A stretch of DNA of 48,000 bases, taken from assembly GCA_902595805.1 (NCBI GenBank), contig CACJRM010000006.1, positions 1 to 48,000 on the forward strand, read 5' to 3'. Shown here piece by piece: positions 16,356 through 23,246 of the stretch (position 1 is the stretch's first letter; each line of letters begins with the position of its first letter). The position numbers were made by a program, and so were the translations under genes. Below the pieces are notes generated by a model that was not told where the DNA came from, ran no database searches, and saw nothing but the letters and a program-made list of their open reading frames with translations. The DNA is from an uncultured Alphaproteobacteria bacterium. Lineage in GTDB: Bacteria > Pseudomonadota > Alphaproteobacteria > HIMB59 > GCA-002718135.

Positions 16356-17277
16356 AATAAATGGAGTTTTCAGCGCATCTTTAACTCCAGTTAAAAAAGA
16401 TCTTACTATCAATCAGGATCTTTATTTACGTCATTGTCAATATCTTATGAGACAGGGTCACGATGGCCTTGCTGTTTTTGGCACAACTGGTGAAGCAAAC
16501 TCATTTAGTGTAATCGAAAAAAGAAATAATATAGAATTTCTTATAGAAAATAAAATTGATCCAAAAGTTCTCATACCAGGAACTGGTTCTAGTTCGTTGA
16601 AAGATGCAATTTCAATGACTCAGCATGCTTCCAAAATGAATGTAAGAGCAGTTTTAATTCTTCCGCCTTTTTTCTATAAAAATGTTTCAGATGAAGGTGT
16701 GATAAATTATTATAGAAATATTATTGAAAGTGTAGATGATAATAACTTTCAGTATATACTTTATCATATTCCTCAAAATACATATGTTCCCATTAACTTT
16801 AAAGTTATTGAAAGTTTATTGAAATTATATCCAAATAATGTTGTTGGGTTGAAAGATTCAAGTGGAGATTATGATAATATGTTAAAAACAATTAAGTATT
16901 TTAATAATTTTGCAGTTTTTTGTGGGCATGATACTCTTGCTTTAAACGTTGCAAGACGAGGAGGGGCCGGAGCTATTACTGCTGGTACTAACGTATCAGG
17001 TAAGTTACTCTGTTTTATTTTGAAAAATTTTAAAAATGAAAAAAATATTAAAAATTTTGATGAATTACAAAATTTACAAGCTGAAATTAGAAAAATACTG
17101 ACCTCAGCAGAGCCAATAAGTTTAATGAAGGCTTATTTTTCAATTGTAGATAATATTACTGATTGGAATAATATTATTCCACCGTTAAAACAAATTGATA
17201 ATCCTCAAAATAACAAGTTGGTGTTACTCTTAAAGGAGTTAATTAATAAGATTGACCATTTAATAGCGAATACGTGA
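16348..17277 (+). CDS. DapA/NanA-family lyase of uncertain substrate
   Basis: Class I aldolase of the dihydrodipicolinate synthase / N-acetylneuraminate lyase superfamily, 309 residues. The TIM-barrel hallmarks are FGTTGEA (45-51), catalytic tyrosine in ILYHIP (Y139) and Schiff-base lysine in VVGLKDSSGD (K169). In true DapA the tyrosine is followed by NVPGRT or NVPSRT, whose arginine binds the substrate carboxylate; here the stretch is YHIPQNTYVPI with no arginine. That argues against lysine biosynthesis and for a sugar-acid or hydroxy-acid aldolase/dehydratase. Its 3' end overlaps convergent fxsA by 18 bases. Confidence 0.8.
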   Translation: MLKINGVFSASLTPVKKDLTINQDLYLRHCQYLMRQGHDGLAVFGTTGEANSFSVIEKRNNIEFLIENKIDPKVLIPGTGSSSLKDAISMTQHASKMNVRAVLILPPFFYKNVSDEGVINYYRNIIESVDDNNFQYILYHIPQNTYVPINFKVIESLLKLYPNNVVGLKDSSGDYDNMLKTIKYFNNFAVFCGHDTLALNVARRGGAGAITAGTNVSGKLLCFILKNFKNEKNIKNFDELQNLQAEIRKILTSAEPISLMKAYFSIVDNITDWNNIIPPLKQIDNPQNNKLVLLLKELINKIDHLIANT

Positions 17278-17619
17278 GTTAAAATATTTTTTTGCTTGAG
17301 TTGCAATTATATTTTGAACTGGCTTCAAAAAGACGGCAAAACCAATAAGATCAGTAAAGAAACCAGGAGTAATTAAAAGTAATCCTGATACTAATAGAAA
17401 AATACCTCCTTTTATTTCCTCAGTAGGCATCACCCCTTGTGATAAATTTCGTTGTGCATCAAATAATAATTTAATTCCTTGTTTTCGAACAAGAAATATC
17501 CCAACTAAAGCGGTGATAAGTATAATTGCAATAGTATTTAAAATTCCTATATTAGAGCCAATTGTTATAAAAATACTTATTTCAATAATCGGAATTATTA
17601 TAAAGGCTAGAAAAATCAC
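17260..17619 (-). CDS. fxsA: FxsA-family membrane protein
   Basis: Inner-membrane protein of 119 residues with the FxsA arrangement: paired N-terminal helices (FLAFIIIPIIEISIFITIGS, then an alanine/isoleucine-rich helix), the central ALVGIFLVRKQG segment, GGIFLLVSGLLLITPGFFTDLIGF and a short C-terminal tail. In E. coli FxsA overproduction relieves phage T7 exclusion by the F plasmid; its normal role is unclear. The start is GTG, sharing its G with the TAG stop of the SbmA-like gene upstream, so the two are coupled. The 3' end overlaps the DapA-like gene on the other strand. Confidence 0.9.
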   Translation of the reverse strand: MIFLAFIIIPIIEISIFITIGSNIGILNTIAIILITALVGIFLVRKQGIKLLFDAQRNLSQGVMPTEEIKGGIFLLVSGLLLITPGFFTDLIGFAVFLKPVQNIIATQAKKYFNSRIRY

Positions 17620-18620
17620 TAGCGTACTATACCAGTTTTTTCATCCTCAATGTTTTTTTCTATTTTATTCTCAAATTCTCTTAATCTTTTATAGACACTA
17701 GCAAGTTCAATAATTGTAGGCCATGCTCTAAATAAATATTGAAGTGAACCTTCTACTCTTCCGAAAGCTCTTATAATTTGTTGCATAACACCGAGTGTCA
17801 TTACTCCAGCTACAATTGCTGGTGCTAAAAAAATGTAAGCGGCAAGAACGTTAGCTTGTAGATAAGCTAATCTCCCAATACTAAAATAGAGATAGTACAA
17901 ATAACTTTTGAAATGAATTTGTCTTACACCATCAAAAAGTTCTTCTAAAGATTTTGGTCTAATACTTCCATCATCCTCAGCAATAACCAGAATTTTTCTA
18001 TAAGCAGCTTCTTTTTTTTGAAGGTCATATTCAATACCAACTAGTTTTAGTAACCATGCTAGTACAATCATTAAAATTGTACCACCGACAGCCCATATAA
18101 ATGCTCCAGATACTAAACCGTATTGCCAATCACCAAACCATAAGATTGGTATACCAACTGATAAAGTCATTAAAAGAGGGAAGAACTCTACTAATACTAA
18201 AACAGATTCAATTAAGCTGGTTCCAAGACCTTCCATAATTCTACTAAACTTTATGGTATCCTCTTGAACCCTTTGACTTGCTCCTTCGATAGTTCTCGCT
18301 TGATCATAGACACTATGGTACCACTCAACCATTGCTGTTCTCCATCTAAAAAGAAAATGGGAAGTTAGAAATGAAATTGCTAGTCCTAATGCAATTGAAA
18401 TAGCGGCTAATTGAGCAAAGCTAAAAAGAGCTCCCATATATTCTTGCATGGTTATAGCATTTGGCGTTCCAAGTGCTTTTTGTATCATGTCATAAAATTC
18501 ACCAAACCATTCGTTTATCTGTACATCAATTTGAACTTGAACCCATATAGAAGTAAGAATGACTACAGAGCCTACATAAGCCCACACATACCATTTTGGT
18601 TCAGTGAAAAATTTAAACAT
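17619..18620 (-). CDS. SbmA/BacA-like peptide transporter
   Basis: Inner-membrane transporter of the SbmA/BacA family, which imports antimicrobial peptides such as microcin B17, bleomycin and NCR peptides using the proton gradient, and affects very-long-chain fatty acids and cobalamin uptake in rhizobia. The product has 333 residues and about six to seven membrane segments. Family signatures are RTIEGASQRVQEDTIKFSR (near residues 111-129) and the C-terminal RAFGRVEGSLQYLFRAWPTI. It is shorter than E. coli SbmA (about 406), lacking part of the N-terminus, a length I believe common among alphaproteobacterial relatives. It has no ATPase domain. A 27-codon gene lies just upstream. Confidence 0.85.
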   Translation of the reverse strand: MFKFFTEPKWYVWAYVGSVVILTSIWVQVQIDVQINEWFGEFYDMIQKALGTPNAITMQEYMGALFSFAQLAAISIALGLAISFLTSHFLFRWRTAMVEWYHSVYDQARTIEGASQRVQEDTIKFSRIMEGLGTSLIESVLVLVEFFPLLMTLSVGIPILWFGDWQYGLVSGAFIWAVGGTILMIVLAWLLKLVGIEYDLQKKEAAYRKILVIAEDDGSIRPKSLEELFDGVRQIHFKSYLYYLYFSIGRLAYLQANVLAAYIFLAPAIVAGVMTLGVMQQIIRAFGRVEGSLQYLFRAWPTIIELASVYKRLREFENKIEKNIEDEKTGIVR

Positions 18621-18669
18621 TTTATATATATATGTTCAAATAGATTTTAAAAAAGAAGGTAAGTATTAA

Positions 18670-18753
18670 TTATTTCTTCTTTTGACGCTTTTTGTTTCTT
18701 CTATATTTGGAGCCTCTTTTACGTCTGCCTCTATGTTTTTTTGGATATCCCAT
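18670..18753 (-). CDS. 27-residue extremely basic mini-protein, possibly ribosome-associated
   Basis: An uninterrupted 28-codon frame between the LysR gene and the SbmA-like gene. The product begins MGYPKKHRGRRKRG, continues SKYRRNKKRQ and ends KKK: about 17 of its 27 residues are Lys, Arg or His, with no acidic residue and no large aliphatic side chain. This composition is far from the Ile/Leu/Phe-rich content of chance frames in AT-rich DNA, and Arg is encoded by both AGA and CGT. In size, Gly/Arg/Lys pattern and C-terminal lysine run it recalls the Thx (bTHX) type of small 30S ribosomal protein, though I cannot claim homology. No clear Shine-Dalgarno precedes the ATG; TATAC sequences about 15 bases upstream could be a -10. 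Confidence 0.65.
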   Translation of the reverse strand: MGYPKKHRGRRKRGSKYRRNKKRQKKK

Positions 18754-18795
18754 AATGTAGATACGGTATACAAAAATAAAAAATTAAGTCAAAGA

Positions 18796-19683
18796 CTAAT
18801 AATGCCAATCTTTAGCTTCATTAAATAAAAAATCCCTAAAAACTTCAAGTCTTCTATCATTTTTAAAAGACTCAGAATAAACAAAGTATGTTTGATATGA
18901 TGGACCTTCTAAGTTTGGTAAAACACGTACAAGCTGAGGTTTGTCTGCAACCATATAATCAGGTAAAGATGCTAAACCTCCACCTTTTTCAATTGCAAGT
19001 GACATGGCATAAATACTGTTCACTCTAAATTTAGGTCTTCTTTTTGTTCCTTCTTTTCCAATTTTTAATATCCAATCAATATTAGAAACAGGAGAAGGTA
19101 AACCTGCTCCAAAACAAATTAAATCATGTTTATCAAGATCATTAACGTTTCTTGGTATCCCACTTTTTTGTAAATAATCTGAAGAACCATAAATATGGTT
19201 ATGAAAATTAACAAATTTTTTAAAAATTAAATTTGCTTGTGTCGGTTTTTTTACTCTAACTGCAACATCAGCAACTCTAGCAGATAAATCAACTTCTTCA
19301 TCACTCATAATTAAACTTACATCTATATCAGGATATTGATTCGCGAATTTGTTTATTCTTGGTGTTAACCATGCAGATCCAAAACCAACAGTTGTGCTAA
19401 TGGTTAATTTACCTACTGGTTTAGTTTTTTTATCTAATAATTTTTTTTCAAAATCAGAAATTGAAAAATTAATTTGATTTACAGTATTGAATAAATTTTC
19501 ACCTTGCTCAGTTAATCTTACACCTTTTTGATGTCTTATAAATAAAGGTGTTTTTAAATCATATTCAAGATCTTGTATCTGTCTGCTAAGTGCAGACTGA
19601 CTTATATTTAGTTTTGCACTTGCTTTAGAAATGCTTCTTGAAATTGCAATTTCGTAAAATGATTTTAACTTATCCCAGTCCAT
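18796..19683 (-). CDS. LysR-family transcriptional regulator
   Basis: DNA-binding regulator of 295 residues. The N-terminal winged helix-turn-helix (about residues 3-62) reads SISKASAKLNISQSALSRQIQDLE, followed by the linker helix and a periplasmic-binding-like effector domain (TISTTVGFGSAWLTPRINKFANQYPDIDVSLI). Its ATG overlaps the rpe stop by one base, so it is co-transcribed with rpe rather than divergent from a target, as classical LysR regulators are. Target and inducer are unknown. The genes downstream (basic mini-protein, SbmA-like, fxsA) are candidate targets only by proximity. Confidence 0.92.
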   Translation of the reverse strand: MDWDKLKSFYEIAISRSISKASAKLNISQSALSRQIQDLEYDLKTPLFIRHQKGVRLTEQGENLFNTVNQINFSISDFEKKLLDKKTKPVGKLTISTTVGFGSAWLTPRINKFANQYPDIDVSLIMSDEEVDLSARVADVAVRVKKPTQANLIFKKFVNFHNHIYGSSDYLQKSGIPRNVNDLDKHDLICFGAGLPSPVSNIDWILKIGKEGTKRRPKFRVNSIYAMSLAIEKGGGLASLPDYMVADKPQLVRVLPNLEGPSYQTYFVYSESFKNDRRLEVFRDFLFNEAKDWHY

Positions 19684-20330
19684 TACCTTAAGGAATTTAT
19701 TATTGCATTATAGTTATTTTGATTTTGGGATAATAAATAAGATCCCACTGCTAATACATTAGCTCCGCTATCTTTACATATTTTTGCATTTTCATTATTT
19801 ACTCCACCATCAACAGCTATTTCATAATTATAATTATTATTTTTTCTAATTTCATCTAAATCTCTAATTTTTTGTACTTGATCATGCATAAACTTTTGAC
19901 CTCCAAAACCAGGTGTGACTGTCATAACTATTATTTGTTGCACTTGATTAAATAAATGGTCAATATCTGAAATATTTACCTTGGGATGAATAGCAATTCC
20001 TGCTTTAATTTTAGCACCACATATTATTTTAATAATTTCTTCCGGATTATCATCGGCTTCAGGATGAAAGGTAATGATATCTGATCCAGCTTCAATAAAT
20101 TCATTAATATATTGTTTAACTGGTTTAATCATAAGATGAACATCTAAGATTTTAGAAGTAACTTTTTTTAATGATTTAACTATATTTGGTCCAAAAGTAA
20201 TATTGGGAACATAGTGACCATCCATAATATCTATATGAATATAGTCAGCGCCATTTAGATCTAAAGATCTAACTTCTTCTTCTAATTTAAGAATATCCGC
20301 TGATAATATTGATGGTGATATTTTTATCAT
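19683..20330 (-). CDS. rpe: Ribulose-phosphate 3-epimerase
   Basis: Interconverts ribulose 5-phosphate and xylulose 5-phosphate in the pentose phosphate pathway. The 215-residue TIM barrel has all expected motifs: ISPSILSADILKLEEEV at the N-terminus, HIDIMDGHYVPNITFGP with the metal-binding His/Asp, LDVHLMI, MTVTPGFGGQ and VDGGVNNENA. Length is normal. The upstream gap to the divergent cupin gene is only 37 bases, so its promoter -35 must lie inside that gene or the mRNA leader must be very short. Confidence 0.96.
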   Translation of the reverse strand: MIKISPSILSADILKLEEEVRSLDLNGADYIHIDIMDGHYVPNITFGPNIVKSLKKVTSKILDVHLMIKPVKQYINEFIEAGSDIITFHPEADDNPEEIIKIICGAKIKAGIAIHPKVNISDIDHLFNQVQQIIVMTVTPGFGGQKFMHDQVQKIRDLDEIRKNNNYNYEIAVDGGVNNENAKICKDSGANVLAVGSYLLSQNQNNYNAIINSLR

Positions 20331-20367
20331 TTATAATAGATATATAATATATAAATAAACATTCATA
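20331..20367. promoter_or_regulatory. 37-base divergent promoter region of rpe and the cupin gene
   Basis: The whole spacer is A/T except for three scattered G/C positions. It contains TATAAT at 20332-20337 and again at 20343-20348 on the plus strand, and several TATAT/ATTATA boxes on the minus strand. The -10 elements of both promoters must overlap here and both -35 elements must lie in the opposite coding region. With the second TATAAT, plus-strand transcription would begin about 13 bases before the cupin ATG. No -35 was convincing. Confidence 0.4.
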
Positions 20368-20712
20368 ATGAATTCTATCACAGAAAAACCTTGGGGGTCA
20401 TTTGAGATACTAAAGTCTGGTAAAAAATTCTTAGTAAAAAAAATTCTTGTAAATCCAGGAGGAGTTTTATCTCTTCAAAGTCATGAACATAGATCTGAGC
20501 ATTGGATTGTGGCTGAAGGAGAGGCTGAAGTCACAATTGACAAAAAAGTAATAAATTTAAAAGAAAATGAGAATATTTTTATTCCTAAAGGGGCAATTCA
20601 TAGAATGGCTAATAGAAAAGTTCGTGATTTAGTTATTATAGAAATGTGGTACGGTGATAATCTTGATGAAAATGATATTAAAAGATACGAAGATATTTAT
20701 GAAAGAATTTAA
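20368..20712 (+). CDS. Stand-alone phosphomannose-isomerase-type cupin
   Basis: A 114-residue single cupin matching the C-terminal mannose-6-phosphate isomerase type II domain of AlgA/ManC, but without the guanylyltransferase domain. Visible features are KPWGSFEILKSG, PGGVLSLQSHEHRSEHWIVAEGEAEV with metal ligands H39, H41, E44 and H45, FIPKGAIHRMAN with H78, and VIIEMWYGD. It could interconvert mannose 6-phosphate and fructose 6-phosphate for GDP-mannose or related surface sugars. Isolated domains of this kind are not always active isomerases. Its stop overlaps the ATG of the DUF6165 gene by one base, implying a joint function. Confidence 0.85.
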   Translation: MNSITEKPWGSFEILKSGKKFLVKKILVNPGGVLSLQSHEHRSEHWIVAEGEAEVTIDKKVINLKENENIFIPKGAIHRMANRKVRDLVIIEMWYGDNLDENDIKRYEDIYERI

Positions 20713-21095
20713 TGCTTATTAATACTCCTATATCGCTTGGCGAACTTGTAGATAAAATTTCTATATTAATTATTAAACAGAAAAATATAACTGATGAAAC
20801 TAAGCTTGATCATGTCAAAAAAGAATTAGATTTTCTTCAAAAAACATTGATGAATTATGTTCAACAAAAAGAAATAAATACTTATTTAGAAAATTTGATA
20901 AATATTAATTCTAAACTTTGGAATATAGAAGACGATATTAGAGAGTGTGAAAGAATAAAATTATTTGATCAAACATTTATTGATCTTGCTAGAAGTGTCT
21001 ATTTTACCAATGATGAAAGAGCAAAAGTAAAAAATGATATTAATAAAACCTTTGGCTCTGAATTAGTAGAAGTTAAATCTTATGAGGAATATTAA
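20712..21095 (+). CDS. DUF6165-type protein of unknown function
   Basis: A 127-residue soluble, helical and charged protein. I recognise the pattern ISLGELVDKISILIIKQKNI at the start, INSKLWNIEDDIRECE in the middle and FIDLARSVYFTNDERAKVKNDIN toward the end as that of the DUF6165 family, which I recall near surface polysaccharide and glycosyltransferase genes. No catalytic motif is obvious to me. It is translationally coupled to the cupin gene. Its stop is immediately followed, with no spacer, by the stop of convergent ispB, leaving no room for a terminator. The family assignment is from memory of its conserved wording. Confidence 0.75.
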   Translation: MLINTPISLGELVDKISILIIKQKNITDETKLDHVKKELDFLQKTLMNYVQQKEINTYLENLININSKLWNIEDDIRECERIKLFDQTFIDLARSVYFTNDERAKVKNDINKTFGSELVEVKSYEEY

Positions 21096-22133
21096 TTAAT
21101 AAATTCTCGAAACACTTTTTGAAACAAGAGATACTAATTTTTCTTTATAAATGTTATCTTTAAATATATCAACTGAGTCTACAGCTACATTTGAAAAGTG
21201 ATTTGCTCTTGTAAGAGTATCTTCAATACATTGATATTTATTTATTATTTCTAATGCCATTTCAAAATCACCATCATTTTGGTTAAGATCAGATATAGTT
21301 CTTTCCCAAAATTTTTTCTCTTTATCATTTGATCTTCCGTATGCTAATATTATTGGAAGAGTAATTTTACCTTCTTTAAAATCATCTCCAGTATTCTTTC
21401 CTAATATTTTTTTGTTTGAGGAATAATCAATAGCATCGTCAATTAATTGAAAAGTCATGCCAAAGTTTGTTCCAAATGATTTTAATGCATTAACCTCAGC
21501 TTCTGTTCCAAGAGCACTAATTGATCCAACTTGACATGCTGCACTAAATAAAGAAGCAGTCTTTGCATTTACAACTTCAAAATAAATATTTTCATTTATT
21601 TCTAAATTTTTATCATTAACAAGTTCTAAAACTTCTCCTTCAGAAATTACAACACTAGTATCTGCTAATATTTTTAACGTTTCAGTATTTCCATATTTTG
21701 TCATTAGTTGAAAAGCTCTACTGAATAAAAAATCACCAACTAATACACTTGTTTTATTTTTCCATTTCTCATTTGCTGTAGGTTTTCCTCGTCTTTGTTT
21801 ACTTTCATCTATTACATCATCATGCAATAGTGTTGCTGTATGAATAAATTCTACTGCTGCAGATAGACCGATATGATTCATTTTATTTTCAATTTCACTA
21901 GTTTCATTTCTCGTCATATGAAAACTTGAAACAGTTAAAAGAGGTCGTAGTCGTTTTCCCCCTGATAAGATAAGGTATTTTCCAACTTCATGAACTAAAG
22001 GTACATTGCTATCTAATTTATCTAGGATTATGGTATTTACGGATACCAGATCTTCCTTGCATATATCTGTTAATTCTCTGATTTCATCTTCAAATGAAAA
22101 ATCTTTTTTTCTAAGTGGAAGTACATTATCCAT
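21096..22133 (-). CDS. ispB: Polyprenyl (octaprenyl/decaprenyl) diphosphate synthase
   Basis: Trans-prenyltransferase making the long isoprenoid side chain of ubiquinone. The 345-residue product has the family motifs GGKRLRPLL, first aspartate-rich motif LLHDDVIDESKQRRGKPTAN, FSAACQVGS, second aspartate-rich motif LIDDAIDYSSN, GKNTGDDFKEGKITLPIILA and a C-terminal regulatory part. Chain length (octaprenyl or decaprenyl) cannot be set with certainty from motifs; alphaproteobacteria commonly use Q-10. A leading acidic/basic extension of about 30 residues precedes the first helix. It is transcribed divergently from the S49 protease gene. Confidence 0.93.
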   Translation of the reverse strand: MDNVLPLRKKDFSFEDEIRELTDICKEDLVSVNTIILDKLDSNVPLVHEVGKYLILSGGKRLRPLLTVSSFHMTRNETSEIENKMNHIGLSAAVEFIHTATLLHDDVIDESKQRRGKPTANEKWKNKTSVLVGDFLFSRAFQLMTKYGNTETLKILADTSVVISEGEVLELVNDKNLEINENIYFEVVNAKTASLFSAACQVGSISALGTEAEVNALKSFGTNFGMTFQLIDDAIDYSSNKKILGKNTGDDFKEGKITLPIILAYGRSNDKEKKFWERTISDLNQNDGDFEMALEIINKYQCIEDTLTRANHFSNVAVDSVDIFKDNIYKEKLVSLVSKSVSRIY

Positions 22134-22175
22134 ATCATTTAACTATTTGAATATTATGTTAATTCATTAACTTAA

Positions 22176-22205
22176 TTGACGCACTTAAACTTAAATTACT
22201 AAAAT
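22176..22205 (+). promoter_or_regulatory. Candidate promoter of the S49 protease-glyRS operon
   Basis: TTGACG (22176-22181), 18 bases, TAAAAT (22200-22205): five of six matches in each hexamer. Transcription would begin near 22212, giving a leader of about 50 bases to the ATG at 22263. The remaining gap between ispB and this gene (22134-22262) shows nothing else I can name. Confidence 0.5.
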
Positions 22206-22262
22206 TACAAACAAATGCTACATAACGCTTTAAGAAAAGATTAACATTTGTTATTAGATATT

Positions 22263-23078
22263 ATGTTTAAAAGGTTATTTTCGAAGAGTAATACAATACC
22301 GGTTTTACGTTTATCTGGCATTATATCATCTCAGTCAGGCTTAACAGGCTCTGGTTTAGCAATCAATAATTTAGAAAAGTTAATTGATAAGTTATTTGCT
22401 GATAAAAAATCTCCTGTTGTAGGTTTGGTCATTAATTCACCTGGAGGTTCTCCTACACAATCCTCTTTAATAGCAAAAAGGATCATTGATCTGGCTAAGG
22501 AAAAAAACAAAAAAGTTTTAGCATTCGTTGAAGATGTTGCAGCTTCTGGTGGTTATTGGTTAGCATGTGCTGCTGATGAAATATATATTGATCAAAACTC
22601 TGTTATTGGATCAATAGGTGTTATTTCACCAGGTTTTGGTTTTGTTGATCTCCTAAAAAAAGTTGGAATTGAAAGAAGAGTTTATACATCTGGAAAAAGT
22701 AAAAGTTTTCTTGATCCTTTCAAAGAAGAAAAACAGGAAGACATTGATAGATTAAAAAATATTCAAGAACAAATTCATGATAATTTTATTAATTATGTAA
22801 AAGATAGAAGAGGTTCAAAACTCGATCAGAATAAATTGGATGACATCTTTTCTGGTTTATTTTGGGTTGGTAATAAAGCTATCGATTTAGGTTTAGCAGA
22901 TGGTATTGGTGCAATTAAACCAATTTTAGAAGAGAAGTTTGGAAAAAAAATTAAAATTAAAATAATCAGTCAAAAAAAATCATTTTTACAACGTAGATTT
23001 TCTTCTTCAATATTTAATTCTGATGAAATTTTAAATAAAATTGAAGAACGAATTATGTTTTCTAGGTTTGGCTTGTAA
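22263..23078 (+). CDS. S49-family signal peptide peptidase-like serine protease (SppA/SohB type)
   Basis: Membrane-associated serine protease of the S49 family, which degrades cleaved signal peptides and membrane protein fragments. The 271-residue single-domain product has VVGLVINSPGGSPTQSS, the serine nucleophile in VEDVAASGGYWLACAADEIY and the GSIGVI stretch that follows it, then the lysine-containing region. Length fits the short bacterial SppA type. I take ATG 22263 (MFKRLFSKSN); an in-frame TTG at 22248 would add five residues. Neither has a good Shine-Dalgarno. There is no obvious N-terminal membrane helix, so membrane binding may depend on partners such as the one-TM mini-protein coupled to it. 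Confidence 0.88.
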   Translation: MFKRLFSKSNTIPVLRLSGIISSQSGLTGSGLAINNLEKLIDKLFADKKSPVVGLVINSPGGSPTQSSLIAKRIIDLAKEKNKKVLAFVEDVAASGGYWLACAADEIYIDQNSVIGSIGVISPGFGFVDLLKKVGIERRVYTSGKSKSFLDPFKEEKQEDIDRLKNIQEQIHDNFINYVKDRRGSKLDQNKLDDIFSGLFWVGNKAIDLGLADGIGAIKPILEEKFGKKIKIKIISQKKSFLQRRFSSSIFNSDEILNKIEERIMFSRFGL

Positions 23079-23239
23079 TGAAATTTCTAGTTTTAGTTGT
23101 AATTTTAGCCTCTATTTTGTTATTTTTAAGATTTAAGAAAAAAAAACAAGACAAATTCACTAATAATAAAGTAAATAATGACTCAGTAATCGATTTAGAG
23201 AAAGATCCAAGAACGAAAGAATATAAACCAAAAGATTAA
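23078..23239 (+). CDS. Conserved-looking one-TM mini-protein coupled to the S49 protease
   Basis: A 53-residue protein whose ATG shares its A with the stop of the protease gene (TAATG). An N-terminal membrane helix (about residues 2-18, Leu/Val/Ile/Phe) is followed by a basic run KKKKQDK, a variable linker and an acidic/charged C-terminus [15 protein letters not shown]. The end recalls the DP-x-T-x-x-Y-x-P pattern of small membrane proteins near sppA in other alphaproteobacteria, but I cannot name the family. The tail would face the cytoplasm under the positive-inside rule. It precedes the GlyRS gene by 7 bases. Too short for most length cut-offs. Confidence 0.7.
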   Translation: MKFLVLVVILASILLFLRFKKKKQDKFTNNKVNNDSVIDLEKDPRTKEYKPKD

Positions 23240-23246
23240 GAGTTAT

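Noticed and set aside
22134..22262. Possible riboswitch or RNA gene between ispB and the S49 protease
   Set aside because: No stable paired structure could be drawn by eye; only a promoter candidate is visible.
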